From Planctomycetota bacterium (GTDB taxonomy: Bacteria; Planctomycetota; Planctomycetia; Pirellulales; Pirellulaceae), in NCBI GenBank assembly GCA_023417165.1, contig JAEZGD010000649.1:1-5535 (forward strand): a DNA stretch of 5,535 nt, read 5' to 3'. Within the stretch, counting starts at the first letter, position 1; every line of letters starts with the position of its first letter. A program made the position numbers and the translations under genes. Shown here in pieces: positions 5,466 through 5,535 of this stretch. Under the pieces are notes generated by a model, which was given only the letters and a program-made list of their open reading frames with translations, was not told where the DNA came from and made no database searches.

Positions 5466-5535
5466 ATGGCCAAGCGCGACAACCACTACGAAGCGGCTTT
5501 TGAAGCGTATCTCCGCCTGCGGCAACTGCCGTATG
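5466..5535 (+). CDS. Start of an unidentified protein, cut by the window edge
   Basis: An ATG 97 bp after the hisS stop opens a frame that stays open for 23 codons to the window end. It begins MAKRDNHYEAAFEAYLRLRQ, then LPY. The residues are charged and helix-forming, with no signal peptide. GGAA (5453-5456) lies 9 nt before the ATG, inside the 3' arm of the hairpin. The AFEAYLR...LPY pattern recalls the N-terminal helix of small planctomycete proteins of unknown function, possibly nuclease-like, but too little is visible to name it. The strand and spacing suggest it could be co-transcribed with hisS. Confidence 0.6.
   Translation, partial: MAKRDNHYEAAFEAYLRLRQLPY

Overview
The window looks like ordinary housekeeping chromosome from a high-GC bacterium. 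A planctomycete, perhaps of the Pirellulales, is my best guess. That guess rests on the style of the proteins, weak or absent Shine-Dalgarno signals before several genes, and word-like repeats (CCAAATC-type, TTCGGATTT-type and CAAGTGCCAAG-type) in the gaps. It is inference from general familiarity, not a database result. I see no phage genes, insertion sequence, CRISPR array, tRNA or rRNA.

Layout: a dihydroorotase gene (pyrC, minus strand, 35-1366) is divergent from a gene for a compact JmjC/cupin_4 Fe(II)/2-oxoglutarate oxygenase (plus strand, 1522-2373). The 155-bp gap between them holds a TATAAT box, two perfect short palindromes and the oxygenase's ribosome binding site. The oxygenase gene converges on purU (formyltetrahydrofolate deformylase, minus strand, 2370-3221), and the two stop codons overlap. 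After a 186-bp gap with no recognisable gene come three plus-strand genes: a YkgJ-family cysteine-cluster protein (3408-3839), hisS (histidyl-tRNA synthetase, 4031-5368), and the first 23 codons of an unidentified protein (from 5466, cut by the window edge). The gap before hisS carries a repeat-rich element. The gap after hisS is almost filled by a long two-segment hairpin.

The genes do not form one pathway. PyrC serves pyrimidine synthesis, PurU one-carbon/formate balance for purine synthesis, and HisS translation. The JmjC protein may hydroxylate a ribosomal or other protein, and the YkgJ-type protein probably binds metal through eight cysteines. I found no clear undescribed multi-gene system. 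The points most worth a second look are the Gln that replaces a metal-ligand His in the dihydroorotase, the reduced JmjC protein, and the two intergenic repeat elements, one of which could hide the start of the following gene.
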